NCBI RefSeq assembly: GCF_014651695.1
Contig: NZ_BMXJ01000004.1
Location: 287,509 to 351,508, forward strand
Direction: 5' to 3'
Origin: Nocardiopsis terrae
Lineage (GTDB): Bacteria; Actinomycetota; Actinomycetes; Streptosporangiales; Streptosporangiaceae
DNA: 64,000 bases
The notes under the pieces are model-generated. The model searched no databases. It saw only the letters and a list, made by a program, of their open reading frames with translations, and was not told the origin of the DNA. A program made the translations under genes and the position numbers. Numbering within the stretch: position 1 is the first letter of the stretch; every line of letters starts with the position of its first letter. Below, one piece after another: positions 53,272 through 62,233 of this stretch.

Positions 53272-53290
53272 GCGCCCGGCGGCCGGGCGC
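53272..53290 (-). terminator. hairpin after the enoyl-CoA hydratase gene
   Basis: GCGCCCGG and CCGGGCGC form 8-bp arms around a 3-base loop, 8 bases past the stop codon of the leftward enoyl-CoA hydratase gene. The rest of the 346-bp spacer (52953-53298) should hold the helicase promoter and leader, in which I could not identify a motif. Confidence 0.65.
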
Positions 53291-53298
53291 CGTGGTGG

Positions 53299-54141
53299 TC
53301 AGGAGCCCGGGGCCATGCTCTTGGCCAGGGCGGTCAGGCGAGAGATCTGGGCCCTGCGCTCGGCGGCGCACTGCTCTTCGAGCGTGTTGTCCGCGGCTTG
53401 CTGGAGGAGGCCCTTGGTCGCGACGGCGGCCTCGGGGTTGGTCGCCAGCAGGGCGGCGACGGCGTCGTCCACGGCGCCGTCGAGTTCGTCGGCCCCGACG
53501 ACCAGGGTGGCCAGGCCGAGGTCGCGGGACTCCTCGGCGCCGACCTTGCGGGCGGTCAGGCAGATCTCGGTGGCGCGGTGGACGCCGACGATGTCCACCA
53601 GGGGCTTGGTGCCGGTGAGGTCCGGCACCAGGCCCAGGGCGGGCTCCTTCATGCAGAACTTGGCGTCGTCGGCGAGGATGCGCAGATCGCAGGCGAGCGC
53701 GAGCTGGAACCCCGCACCGATGGCGTGGCCGCGCACCGCGGCGATGGTGACCAGGTCGGGGCGGCGAAGCCAGAGGAAGCCCTGCTGGAGCTCGGCGATG
53801 TAGGCGTCCAGGTCGACCTCGTCGGCGGCGCCGTCGGCGAGCCCGGCGACGATGGAGCGCTCCCCGTCCACGCCCTCGGGGGTGAACATGTTGAGGTCGA
53901 TACCGGCGGAGAAGATGTCGCCCTCGCCGGCGATGACGACGATTCGGACATCGCCCGGGAGCGCCTGGCCGATGTGGGCCAGGGTCGTCCAGGTGCGCCC
54001 GGTCATCGCGTTGCGGCGCTCGGGACGGCTGATGGTGATGCGGGCGACCGCCCCGTCCACCGCGAGCCTGAGCCCGGCCCGGGTCAGTTCCTCCCCGGTG
54101 GGCAGTTCCTGTTTCCCGGACTCCGTCGGGGCCTGTGCCAT
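53299..54141 (-). CDS. enoyl-CoA hydratase/isomerase family protein
   Basis: This 280-residue crotonase-fold enzyme has ITISRPERRNAMTGRTW, oxyanion-hole segments GEGDIFSAGIDLNMF and AAVRGHAIGAGFQLALACDLRI, and MKEPALGLVPDLTGTKPLVDIVG. One hydratase Glu position matches (KEPALGL), while the other could not be confirmed, so isomerase or hydrolase activity is possible. The ATG at 54141 has GAGGAAC upstream, and an earlier in-frame start lacks support. It is a single gene. Confidence 0.9.
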   Translation of the reverse strand: MAQAPTESGKQELPTGEELTRAGLRLAVDGAVARITISRPERRNAMTGRTWTTLAHIGQALPGDVRIVVIAGEGDIFSAGIDLNMFTPEGVDGERSIVAGLADGAADEVDLDAYIAELQQGFLWLRRPDLVTIAAVRGHAIGAGFQLALACDLRILADDAKFCMKEPALGLVPDLTGTKPLVDIVGVHRATEICLTARKVGAEESRDLGLATLVVGADELDGAVDDAVAALLATNPEAAVATKGLLQQAADNTLEEQCAAERRAQISRLTALAKSMAPGS

Positions 54142-54300
54142 GGGTTCCTCCGTCACGTCGGTTGGCTGCAAGCCGACCTTACTCGCCGGTAACCCCGACC
54201 GCGAGTAACAGGGACCACAAAAGACACAGGCCACGAGCAACGCTTCCCCGCCCCGGGGCGGTACGGACGCCCCGCCCGGGGGCGCGGACCCGCCCGGAGG

Positions 54301-54507
54301 TCACGCCTTGCGCGTCGCCCCGCCGCGTCCGCGCAGTTCCACCCCGGCCTCGCCCAGCAGGCGGTGCACGAACCCGTAGGAGCGACCGGTCGCGGCCGCC
54401 AGGCTGCGGATGCTCTCGCCCCCGTCGTAGCGGCGTTTGAGCTCGGCGGCCAGCTCCGAACGGTCCTCCCCCGACACACGGGTGCCCTTCCTCAACGTGT
54501 CACGCAC
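54301..54507 (-). CDS. small helix-turn-helix protein
   Basis: This 68-residue protein, VRDTLRKGTRVSGEDRSELAAELKRRYDGGESIRSLAAATGRSYGFVHRLLGEAGVELRGRGGATRKA in character (abridged here by motif), is of a type widespread in actinomycetes. The central ESIRSLA to GFVHRLL segment is a helix-turn-helix, and the RGRGGATR tail resembles an AT-hook-like DNA-binding end. The GTG at 54507 with AAGGGGAGAG upstream is preferred to longer frames. The role may be nucleoid-associated or regulatory. Confidence 0.82.
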   Translation of the reverse strand: MRDTLRKGTRVSGEDRSELAAELKRRYDGGESIRSLAAATGRSYGFVHRLLGEAGVELRGRGGATRKA

Positions 54508-54620
54508 AGCTCTCCCCTTCGACGACGGTTGGATTCCACCGGCCCGGCAGCCACAGCCATGATCGGACATCGCGCTCACACAGCGCCACATCCGCCCGGC
54601 GCGGCGCCGGGCCGACCCGG

Positions 54621-54649
54621 TTTCGGAACACCGGTAACCGTGTCCGAAA
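54621..54649 (-). terminator. possible hairpin after the ABC-F gene
   Basis: TTTCGGAACAC and GTGTCCGAAA form an imperfect stem with one bulged base, about 57 bases past the ABC-F stop. It may end that transcript or lie in the leader of the small helix-turn-helix gene, which reads in the same direction. Confidence 0.45.
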
Positions 54650-54705
54650 AGAAGGGGGGTGAACCTCCCGGAGCCCTGGGCGTCCACCGCGATCGCACCC
54701 GGCGC

Positions 54706-56304
54706 TCAGGCCAGGGAGATGAGGTCCTCGAACTCGGCGTTCCACACGTCCTCGACACCGTCGGGCAGCATGATGACGCGCTCGGGCTGCAGCGCCTCCA
54801 CCGCGCCCTCGTCGTGTGTCACCAGGACGATCGCGCCCTTGTAGTTGCGCAGGGCCCCCAGGATCTCCTCCCGGCTGGCCGGGTCCAGGTTGTTCGTGGG
54901 CTCGTCGAGCAGCAGCACGTTGGCGCTGGAGACCACCAGGGTGGCCAGGGCCAGACGGGTCTTCTCGCCGCCGGAGAGCACACCCGCGGGCTTGGCCACG
55001 TCGTCACCGGTGAACAGGAACGATCCGAGCGTCTTGCGCGCCTCGACCTCGGGCAGGTCCGGCGCCGCGCTCATCATGTTCTCCAGCACGCTCCGGTTCA
55101 CGTCCAGGGTCTCGTGCTCCTGCGCGTAGTAGCCGAGCTTGAGCCCGTGGCCGGGGATGACGCTCCCCCGGTCCGGCTCCTCCACCCCGCCCAGCAGGCG
55201 CAGCAGCGTCGTCTTGCCCGCGCCGTTCAGTCCCAGGATGACCACCCGGCTGCCCCGGTCGATGGCCAGGTCCACGCCGGTGAAGATCTCCAGCGAGCCG
55301 TAGGACTTGGACAGCCCCTCGGCCATCAGCGGGGTGCGCCCGCTCGGTGCCGGGTCCGGGAAGCGCAGCTTGGCGACCTTGTCGGACTTGCGTACGCCCT
55401 GTACCCCGTCGAGGAGTTTGTCGGCGCGGTTGAGCATCTGCTGGGCGGCGCGCGCCTTGGAGGCCTTGGCCCGGAACTTGTCCGCCTGCTTGCGCAGGGT
55501 GTCCGCCTGCTTCTCGGCGTTGGCCAACTCACGGCGGCGGCGGCGCTCATCGGCCTCGCGCTGGGCCAGGTACTGCTTCCAGCCCATGTTGTAGATGTCG
55601 ATGACGCTGCGGTTCGCGTCCAGGTAGAAGACCTTGTTGACCACGTGCTCGACCAGTTCCACGTCGTGGCTGATCACGATCAGGCCGCCCTGGTGGGACT
55701 TGAGGAAGTCGCGCAGCCAGACGATGGAGTCCGCGTCGAGGTGGTTGGTGGGCTCGTCCAGCAGCAGGGTGTCCGCACCGCTGAACAGGATCCGGGCCAG
55801 CTCGATCCGGCGGCGCTGGCCGCCGGAGAGCGTGTGCAGGGGCTGGGACAGCACGTTGTCGGGCAGGCCCAGGCTGGAGGCGATGGCGGCGGCCTCGGAC
55901 TCGGCGGCGTATCCGCCCAGCACGTGGAGGCGCTCCTCCCAGCGGCTGTAGGCGCGCACACCCTTGTTCCTGGTCTTCTCGTGGTCGCTGGCCATCTTCT
56001 TCTCGGCCTCGCGCAGACCGTTGAGGGCCTCGTCGATCCCGCGGGCGGACAGCACCCGGTCCCTGGCGATCACGTCGAGGTCGCCGGTCCGCGGATCCTG
56101 CGGCAGGTAGCCGATGGTTCCCGAGCTGGTGACGGTGCCGTCGGTGGGCATCCCCTCACCCGCCAGCACCTTGGTCATCGTGGTCTTGCCCGCGCCGTTG
56201 CGGCCGACCAGTCCGATCCGGTCCCCAGCAGCGACTCGGAAGGTCGTCGGCTCCAACAGGAGCCGAGGGCCGACGCGCAGTTCGAGGTCGGTGGCGATCA
56301 ACAT
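54706..56304 (-). CDS. ABC-F family ATPase (ribosome-associated type)
   Basis: This 532-residue protein has two ABC domains and no membrane helices, characteristic of ABC-F translation factors. The first Walker A is GRNGAGKTT (about residue 35) and the second GLNGAGKTT. The signatures are LSGGQRRR and LSGGEKTR, with Walker B LLLDEPTNHLD and LLLDEPTNNLD. The linker between domains (about 240-310) is long, charged and helical. The ATG at 56304 gives the usual MLIATDLELRVG opening. It may protect ribosomes or act in translation quality control. Drug resistance cannot be predicted from sequence alone. Confidence 0.92.
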   Translation of the reverse strand: MLIATDLELRVGPRLLLEPTTFRVAAGDRIGLVGRNGAGKTTMTKVLAGEGMPTDGTVTSSGTIGYLPQDPRTGDLDVIARDRVLSARGIDEALNGLREAEKKMASDHEKTRNKGVRAYSRWEERLHVLGGYAAESEAAAIASSLGLPDNVLSQPLHTLSGGQRRRIELARILFSGADTLLLDEPTNHLDADSIVWLRDFLKSHQGGLIVISHDVELVEHVVNKVFYLDANRSVIDIYNMGWKQYLAQREADERRRRRELANAEKQADTLRKQADKFRAKASKARAAQQMLNRADKLLDGVQGVRKSDKVAKLRFPDPAPSGRTPLMAEGLSKSYGSLEIFTGVDLAIDRGSRVVILGLNGAGKTTLLRLLGGVEEPDRGSVIPGHGLKLGYYAQEHETLDVNRSVLENMMSAAPDLPEVEARKTLGSFLFTGDDVAKPAGVLSGGEKTRLALATLVVSSANVLLLDEPTNNLDPASREEILGALRNYKGAIVLVTHDEGAVEALQPERVIMLPDGVEDVWNAEFEDLISLA

Positions 56305-56501
56305 GGGTGGGGCATCCTCAAGGTGGTGTGGCGGTTCGGGGCGGCCGGGGTCCGCGCGGCGCTCCGAGCCCCGTGGGGTTCGCCGGGCGTCTGGTAGCGG
56401 CAAGGGGCCGCGGCGGACGTGTCCTCAGACCAACCAGACCAGCCTAACGGCAAGCGAGCAGGGCGGGGCGAGGGTTCTTCCGGGGCTCCGTGCGAACGGG
56501 C

Positions 56502-56535
56502 GCGCCCCCGACCCGCACAACGGGGTCGGGGGCGC
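56502..56535 (-). terminator. hairpin after the AI-2E transporter gene
   Basis: Perfect 13-bp arms (GCGCCCCCGACCC at 56502-56514 and its complement at 56523-56535) lie 36 bases past the AI-2E stop codon. Confidence 0.75.
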
Positions 56536-56570
56536 CGCGCATTCCCCGGGGACACGGATCCGGTGCGAGG

Positions 56571-57887
56571 TCACTCCCTGCCGGGCGGGTCCCCGTCCTC
56601 CACGGGGGCGACGACCACGACGGCGGCCGGTTCCCGTTCCGACCCCTCCGGCGGGGCCTTCTCCGCCTCGGAGGAGTTGTCGGGGTCGGCGCTCTGGTGC
56701 GACGGGGGGCGGTTGCGCAGCAGTGCGGCCAGCACCGCGGCCACCGGGGTGGCCAGGAAGAGGCCGGGGACGCTGCCGAGGATGCCGCCGACGGTGATGG
56801 CGATCAGGACCACCGGGGAGGGCAGTTCCAGCGCCTGACCGTAGATGCGCGGTGCGAAGACGTTGCTCTCCAACTGCTGCACCAGGACCACGGCGATGAC
56901 GATCACCAGGGCGATGACCCATCCCTCGGTCACGAAGGCGACCAGGGCCGCGAGCAGGCCGGTGAGGAAGGCACCGATGATCGGCAGGAAGGCGCCGATG
57001 AAGGTGAGCACGATCAGCGGGATCGCGAGGTTGATGTCCACGAAGGCGACCAGGACGATGCCGATGCCGACGGCGTCGATCAGGCCGACCATCGCGACAC
57101 CGCGGACGTAGCGGCCCATCACCCCGTAGGAGACGTTGGCCGCGTGGCGCAGACCCGGGCGGGACTTGGGGGGCAGCAGGGTGGCGACCCAGTCCATGAG
57201 CTTGTCACCGGAGTGCACGAAGTACACGGTCAGGGCGATGATCAGGACCAGGCTGATGAGGATCTGGACGACCGCGGCCCCGGCGGTCCAGGCGCCGGTG
57301 AGCAGCTGGTCGGTGTTGTCGGTGATGATCCCCTGGACCTGCAGCCAGGCGTTGTCGATGAGCTCCGTGATCAGCGCCGGGTCGACGAAGGGGACCTGCA
57401 GTTGCTGGAGCTCGGTGATCGCGCTCGAGACGCTGGCCACCAGGCCCTCGAACCCCTGCACGGCCGGGGAGACGATCATCGTGACGGCACCGCTGAGCAC
57501 GACGAGCGCGAAGAGCACGGTGACCGCCGTGGACGATCCGCGCCCCAGGCCCTTGCTCCTCAACCAGTTGGCGAGCGGCATGAGCAGCGCGGTGAGGAAG
57601 ACCGCGAGGATCACCGGAAGGGTGATCACGGAGAGGTAGATGACCGCGTAGACCAGCAGACCCGCGACCACACCGATCAGGAGCGTCCGCCAGGCGACGT
57701 CACTGACCACCCGGAGCAGGTCGCCCGCGCCCACGTCGTCCTGCTCGACGACCTCGTTCTCGGTCTCCGGAACGGACTCCGACTCGGCCTCCTGCGCCTC
57801 ACGTTGGGCGAGGCGCTCGGCGCGGGCCCTGCGGGCGACGAGCCACTTGTTCAGGAGCGCCCATACTCCCGGCCGCTGGGCTTGCAC
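56571..57887 (-). CDS. AI-2E family transporter
   Basis: This membrane protein of about 438 residues belongs to the AI-2E/UPF0118 family. Eight or so membrane segments start near residue 70, with IALTVYFVHSGDKLMDW, FLPIIGAFLTGLLAALVAF and VNLAIPLIVLTFIGAFLP-type stretches and the family GxxLG region near EL.SPVVLIAITVGG. The hydrophilic N-terminus (Arg/Glu-rich) and acidic tail are variable. The GTG at 57887 with GGAG upstream is preferred to the GTG at 57941. Relatives export small molecules or ions. The substrate is unknown. Confidence 0.9.
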   Translation of the reverse strand: MQAQRPGVWALLNKWLVARRARAERLAQREAQEAESESVPETENEVVEQDDVGAGDLLRVVSDVAWRTLLIGVVAGLLVYAVIYLSVITLPVILAVFLTALLMPLANWLRSKGLGRGSSTAVTVLFALVVLSGAVTMIVSPAVQGFEGLVASVSSAITELQQLQVPFVDPALITELIDNAWLQVQGIITDNTDQLLTGAWTAGAAVVQILISLVLIIALTVYFVHSGDKLMDWVATLLPPKSRPGLRHAANVSYGVMGRYVRGVAMVGLIDAVGIGIVLVAFVDINLAIPLIVLTFIGAFLPIIGAFLTGLLAALVAFVTEGWVIALVIVIAVVLVQQLESNVFAPRIYGQALELPSPVVLIAITVGGILGSVPGLFLATPVAAVLAALLRNRPPSHQSADPDNSSEAEKAPPEGSEREPAAVVVVAPVEDGDPPGRE

Positions 57888-58011
57888 ATGGACTCCATTC
57901 TCTGGTTGTTGCGCGGTGGCCGGTCCGGCGGAGGCCGCCACCTGAAGACACCGGTCTGGGGGATGCGCCGCGGGGCCCGGTCGCGCCGGGCCCGATGAGA
58001 GGACAACTCTG

Positions 58012-58419
58012 TCAGAACTGCCAGGGTTCCCGGGAGCGGCCGCTGTGGACGATCTCGTTGCCGAAGGGGGCCAGGGCCACCGGGATCATCTTCAGTGAGG
58101 CCCACGCCATCGGGATACCGATGATGGTGACCGCCAGGCCGAGCGCGGTGGCGATGTGCCCGATGGTCAGCCACCAGCCGGCGACGATCAGCCAGATGAC
58201 GTTCATGACGGTGGTACCGCCGCCCGAACCGGATCTGCGCACCAGGTCGCGCCCGAAGGGCCAGATCGCGTAGCTGGCCATCCGGAAGGAGGCGATGCCG
58301 AAGGGGATCGTCACGATGAGGACGCAGCAGATGACGCCGGCGACGGCGTAGCCGATCGCCAGCCAGAATCCGGCGACGAAGAGCCAGATGATGTTCAGGA
58401 TGAGCCGCAAGAGGGCCAC
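58012..58419 (-). CDS. YccF-domain membrane protein
   Basis: This 135-residue protein has two YccF domains: LRLILNIIWLFVAGFWLAIGYAVAGVICCVLIVTIPFGIASFRMASYAIWPFG, and a second copy beginning MNVIWLIVAGWWLTIGHIATALGLAVTIIGIP. These give four hydrophobic segments. The family is small inner-membrane proteins of unknown function. The upstream spacer contains its promoter. It is co-directional with, but separated from, the AI-2E gene. Confidence 0.92.
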   Translation of the reverse strand: MALLRLILNIIWLFVAGFWLAIGYAVAGVICCVLIVTIPFGIASFRMASYAIWPFGRDLVRRSGSGGGTTVMNVIWLIVAGWWLTIGHIATALGLAVTIIGIPMAWASLKMIPVALAPFGNEIVHSGRSREPWQF

Positions 58420-59173
58420 GGTGTTCGTCTCCTAGGTTCGGTCCCGTGCGGGGGCGCGTGCTTCTCCGAAGGGATCGGGAAAGGGGCGCACCTGTTTTCT
58501 ATCGTTTGGGACGCTCGCACACCACGGCCTGTTCCGCTCCGTCCCCCTGGTCCTTCCCCTAGGGGACGTCACGGGTGTGTCCGGACGATCGCGGGCGTGT
58601 CGCGGAGGGGTCGGACCGGGGCTCCGAACGCCGTGGGGGAAGGGGGATCGCCCTCGGATCACCGTCGCCCTGAGTGAGGACATACGGTCCCTCCGAATCT
58701 CGGAAGGATGGCGGGACCGCAATGTGATGGGCGCATCAGGATGACCCCCTAGGCAGGAGGGACATCGCACCATACGATGTGCTGTGTCCTTCGCAAGACG
58801 GTAGTTCTAGCGATTTGCGACAAAATCTGACAGACAACCAGAGACCGGACGCCAAGCATCAGGTTTCGGTAACGGTTGGATGAGTAATTTCCCCACCCCC
58901 CGTGCAGGATCGGGAGTGGGGATGGCATGATTACGTACCGGCTCGGACGGAGGCTGTCACCGCCTCCGCGGCCGTTCGCGTGAGAGCACCCCCATCATCC
59001 GCAGGCATCGCCTCTGTGATGGCGCTTCTCGTGGTCTCAGCCACACCGGGGAACAACGCCAACACCGCTCGACGTTTGCGTCGTGCGGGGTGACTCACGC
59101 CGCATGACCAACTTTTGGTGACTGAAGCTTTTTCAGACAGCTTACTAGTGATTTCAGTAGAGGTGGTTCAAGC
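58420..59173. other. long divergent spacer between yccF and whiB
   Basis: About 750 bases contain no supported gene. The left half is GC-rich and the right half (58760-59165) noticeably AT-richer, which suits a multi-element promoter or leader of the whiB gene. A small hairpin CTGAA-N5-TTCAG at 59122-59136 is the only structure I noted. No known riboswitch was recognised. Confidence 0.5.
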
Positions 59174-59473
59174 ATGTCTCAGGTACGTCGGCAGGCCGCG
59201 CTGCGCCCCCGCCCGAGCTGGGGGTGGCAGGATGCCGCCGCGTGCCGGGGCGAGGACCTTGTGCTCTTCTTCGGCCCCGATGGCGAACGCCAGCCGGAGC
59301 GGGAGATTCGCGAGCGCAAGGCCAAGGAGATCTGTGCGGCCTGCCCTGTTCGAACCGACTGCCTGGACTATGCGATTTCGCGTCCGGAGAAGTACGGCAC
59401 CTGGGGCGGGCTGAACGAGGACGAGCGCGCCTCCGAGCGCCGTCGCCGTATGCGGCGCGCCAACGCAGCCTAG
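59174..59473 (+). CDS. WhiB-family iron-sulfur regulator
   Basis: This 99-residue Wbl protein has the four cluster-ligating cysteines in ACRGED and CAACPVRTDC, followed by the G[VI/T]WGG turn YGTWGGLNEDER and a basic C-terminus RRRRMRRANAA. Wbl proteins bind a [4Fe-4S] cluster and the principal sigma factor and control development, redox responses or resistance. The subtype is uncertain: it lacks a WhiB7-type AT-hook and the WblA-type tail. GAGGTGG precedes the ATG. A very long upstream spacer suggests complex regulation. Confidence 0.92.
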   Translation: MSQVRRQAALRPRPSWGWQDAAACRGEDLVLFFGPDGERQPEREIRERKAKEICAACPVRTDCLDYAISRPEKYGTWGGLNEDERASERRRRMRRANAA

Positions 59474-59519
59474 CGTCATCCCGCCGAGCGGATCTCCTCC
59501 CGGTGGCCCCGGCCCCGAT

Positions 59520-59563
59520 AACCCGCGGCGCCCCGACGTAGTACGTCGAGGGCGCCGCGGGTT
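59520..59563. terminator. bidirectional hairpin between whiB and the phosphoribosyltransferase gene
   Basis: Perfect 14-bp arms (AACCCGCGGCGCCC at 59520-59533 and its complement at 59550-59563) continue into an inner CGACGT/ACGTCG stem with a small loop. TTTT follows on the plus strand. The hairpin sits between convergent genes, 47 bases past the whiB stop. Confidence 0.88.
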
Positions 59564-59602
59564 TTCTCATGCCCGTCGCCGCACGGACCCCGGTCACGGA
59601 CC

Positions 59603-60910
59603 TCACTCCGGCCGGTACGACAGGTGCCGGTCGAACCAGTCCAGCGTCTCCACCGCCGTCTGCCGCCATTCCTCGGAGTCCCCGAGCAGTTGTTCGGCTC
59701 CGGAGACCACCTTGAGCTCCGAGGGGCCGCCCAACCGGCCCCGCGTCCACTCACCCAGCTCGCGAACGAACGAGTCCGCGCTCTGCAACAGGACCAGGGA
59801 CGGGGCCTGCACCGAGGACAGGCTCGACTCCGCCAGGTCGATGCGCCCGCCGTGGACCACCACCGCCGCCACGTCCTGGGGCCGCTCCGCCGCCGTCACC
59901 AGGGCGGCGGGGGCCGCCGCCCCCGAACCCAGCACCCCCAGGGGTTCGCTGGCCGCGTCGGTGGCACGCCGCAGCCAGGTCACCGCGGCGCTCAACCGTT
60001 CCCCCAGCACGCCGGTGTCCGGCTCCTCACCGCCCGAGGCGCGCTCCTGTCCGGTGAGCAGGTCCAACACCAGGGTGGCGTACCCGGCGCGTTGCAGGAC
60101 CGAGGCGGTCGACCGCCAATGCGGGTCGCCCTGCCCCTGGCCGAAGGACATCACCACCACACCGCGCAGCGCCGTCGGCATGGTGAGGTCCCCGTCGAGG
60201 TAGACCTGTCCCGCACGGATCCGCACCGCCCTGGCGGCGTCGGCCCCCCGGTGGTGGCGGGCCTGTTCGGAGAGGATCTCGACGACGTTTCCGTCGGAGA
60301 GCTGGTCGAAGTCGCGGTACCACTCCCCCACCGCCCGGAAGTTGTCCGGAACACTGAGCACGACCAGGGCGTCGGCCTCGGCACGCAACGCCTCGAGCGT
60401 CTCCGGTGCGGCGACCGGGACCGCCAGGACCAGACGCGCCGGGCCCGCCTGGCGCACCATCCTCAGGGCCGCACGGGCGGTACCCCCGGTGGCGACCCCG
60501 TCGTCGACGACCACGCAGTCGCGCCCGGCGATCCTGGGAGCGGGCCGATCCCCCCGGTAGGCACGGCGCCGACGGTCGAGCTCGCTGTGCTCGGAGGCAA
60601 CGGTGTCGGACAGGGCCTGGCGGGGCACGTGCAGCCGGGCCAGGGCGAGGTCGTCGTACAGGACGTGGCCGTCCTCGGAGATCGCTCCCACCCCGGTCTC
60701 CGGGTGTCCGGGCAGGCCGATCTTGCGGACCATGAGAACGTCGAAGTCGGCGGCCAGTCGTTGGGCCAGTTCCGCGCCGACCGGAACCCCGCCACGAGGC
60801 AGCGCGAGCACCAGAGGATCGTTGACGGCGTGGGGACGCACCCGCTCTGCGAGGCGTCGGCCCGCGTCGGACCGGTCTGCGAAGGGCAGTGAAACGGGTA
60901 CCGGGTTCAT
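59603..60910 (-). CDS. phosphoribosyltransferase-like plus alpha/beta-hydrolase fusion
   Basis: This 435-residue fusion has residues 1 to about 210 as a type I phosphoribosyltransferase-like domain with LALPRGGVPVGAELA, DVLMVRKIGLPGHPETGVGAI and the PRPP loop CVVVDDGVATGGTARAAL. Residues from about 230 form a dienelactone-hydrolase-like alpha/beta hydrolase. It has GVVVMSFGQGQGDPH, a nucleophile-elbow-like GVLGSGAAAP, and a C-terminal end (SYRPE) near a DRHL that could carry the triad His. The ATG at 60910 has GAGG upstream. The pairing occurs in actinobacteria and some others, but the substrate is unknown. Confidence 0.88.
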   Translation of the reverse strand: MNPVPVSLPFADRSDAGRRLAERVRPHAVNDPLVLALPRGGVPVGAELAQRLAADFDVLMVRKIGLPGHPETGVGAISEDGHVLYDDLALARLHVPRQALSDTVASEHSELDRRRRAYRGDRPAPRIAGRDCVVVDDGVATGGTARAALRMVRQAGPARLVLAVPVAAPETLEALRAEADALVVLSVPDNFRAVGEWYRDFDQLSDGNVVEILSEQARHHRGADAARAVRIRAGQVYLDGDLTMPTALRGVVVMSFGQGQGDPHWRSTASVLQRAGYATLVLDLLTGQERASGGEEPDTGVLGERLSAAVTWLRRATDAASEPLGVLGSGAAAPAALVTAAERPQDVAAVVVHGGRIDLAESSLSSVQAPSLVLLQSADSFVRELGEWTRGRLGGPSELKVVSGAEQLLGDSEEWRQTAVETLDWFDRHLSYRPE

Positions 60911-61047
60911 GTCCTCACCGGCGCCGAAGCCGCGGAGCCCGGCGCCGCTCCTTCCGGCTGTGTGGAGTGAGCCGCTGGAAAAGTGGTACCGGCATACCCC
61001 GCCGCACACGGATTACAACCCCGCCGCAGGGCAAAAACCGGCCCGGC

Positions 61048-61608
61048 TCAACTCCTTTCGTACCCGCCGCGCAGTACGGCCATCAACAGGGCGTCGTGTC
61101 GGCGCCCCTCCCAGAGCAGGGAGTCGCGCAGCCTGCCCTCCACGTGGAAACCGCAGGAACGGTACACGGCGATGGCGCGCATGTTGAAGGCGTACACGTA
61201 CAGCCAGACCCGGTGCAGGCCGATGCGGTCGAAGGCGTACTCCAGGACCAGCTGGGTGGCCTCCTTCCCCAGCCCCCGGCCGGTGAACTCGATCGCCGAC
61301 AGCGCTATGCGGTACCCGGCGGTCTCGTTCTCGGGTGAGACCGCGTAGACGGAGAGCTCACCGAGATAGCGGCCGTCCCCGGGCGCGAGGATGGCGAGGT
61401 CCAACCGGTCGGACCGGCCCGCGCGGCTCTCGCACCACTGACGGGCCTGCTCGTAGGTGAGGTGGCCGTGGGCGCCCTTGAGTCTGCGGACCTCCTCGTC
61501 CAGGCCCGCCGCGAAGTAGGCGTCCGTGTGCTCCGGGCCCAACGGGACCAGGCAGACGCTCTTCCCGACGAGGGTGGGCGTTTCTCGCAGCGCACTCGTT
61601 CTGATCAT
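61048..61608 (-). CDS. GNAT N-acetyltransferase (RimJ/RimL-like)
   Basis: This 186-residue acetyltransferase has GNAT motifs ELSVYAVSPENETAGYRIALSAIEFTGRGLGKEATQLVLEYAFDRIGLHRVWLYVYAFNMRAIAVYRSCGFHVEGRLRDSLLWEGRRHDALLMAVLR (abridged by landmarks: RGLGKEA binds acetyl-CoA, and CGFHVEGRLR is motif B). It resembles RimJ/RimL-type enzymes that acetylate protein N-termini or small amines. It is divergent from an MFS gene across 625 bases. The substrate is unknown. Confidence 0.9.
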   Translation of the reverse strand: MIRTSALRETPTLVGKSVCLVPLGPEHTDAYFAAGLDEEVRRLKGAHGHLTYEQARQWCESRAGRSDRLDLAILAPGDGRYLGELSVYAVSPENETAGYRIALSAIEFTGRGLGKEATQLVLEYAFDRIGLHRVWLYVYAFNMRAIAVYRSCGFHVEGRLRDSLLWEGRRHDALLMAVLRGGYERS

Positions 61609-62233
61609 GGTGGTCTTCCGGTTCCGGCCGGGACCGTCGGGGCACGGCGCGTCCCGGGGCGAGGGAGTCGGCGGTCAGGGGGCCGCACGCGGAGAGCGGG
61701 CCGCGGGGCGTAGCCGGTGCAGGGGCCGGGTCGGAGATCGGGCGGGGACCGGAGGCTTGACGACGGGAAGGGCCGGACACCCATGTAAAACGACTCCGTG
61801 TCCGATGGCAACCGTTCCTTAACAGCGTGCGGGAGTGCCCTGTGGTGCTCTCCCGGTACTGCGCGCGTCCCGAACGGTGTCGGACGCGCTGGTCCCCCGC
61901 GTTCCTCGTTCCCCGGCCCGGGCACACGCATCGTGTGCGCGCTCCGAGACCGGGCGGCGGGATCCCTCACGCCCGAAGGCCTCCGGTCCGGCCTGGACGG
62001 TCCGAGGCCCGCACCCGTCCCTCCGGTGGGTACGGGGCGGTGCCGCCCGACGCCGGAGTCCCCCACCAGCGGAGCGGTTCAATGTGTTCACTCGTGTACG
62101 TTCGTGTGCGCTCATGTGACCTCACACACGAACAGATGAGACCCCGGGGGCGGTACTCCCGGGCAAATCCCTGGTCGTCCGTTGATGGGACCGATACCAT
62201 CCGCAGGCACCGAAACGACCCTGGGAGCAGCAC
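61609..62233. other. divergent spacer between the GNAT and MFS genes
   Basis: No supported gene is present. Near the MFS end, an inverted repeat GTTCGTGTG (62100-62108) and CACACGAAC (62125-62133) is separated by 16 bases, with further TCGTGT/TCATGT motifs around it. This looks like a regulator-binding region for the MFS gene. The left part is featureless to my reading. Confidence 0.55.

Noticed and set aside
58420..59173. A known riboswitch before whiB
   Set aside because: No recognisable conserved riboswitch core was found, only a small hairpin and an AT-richer composition.
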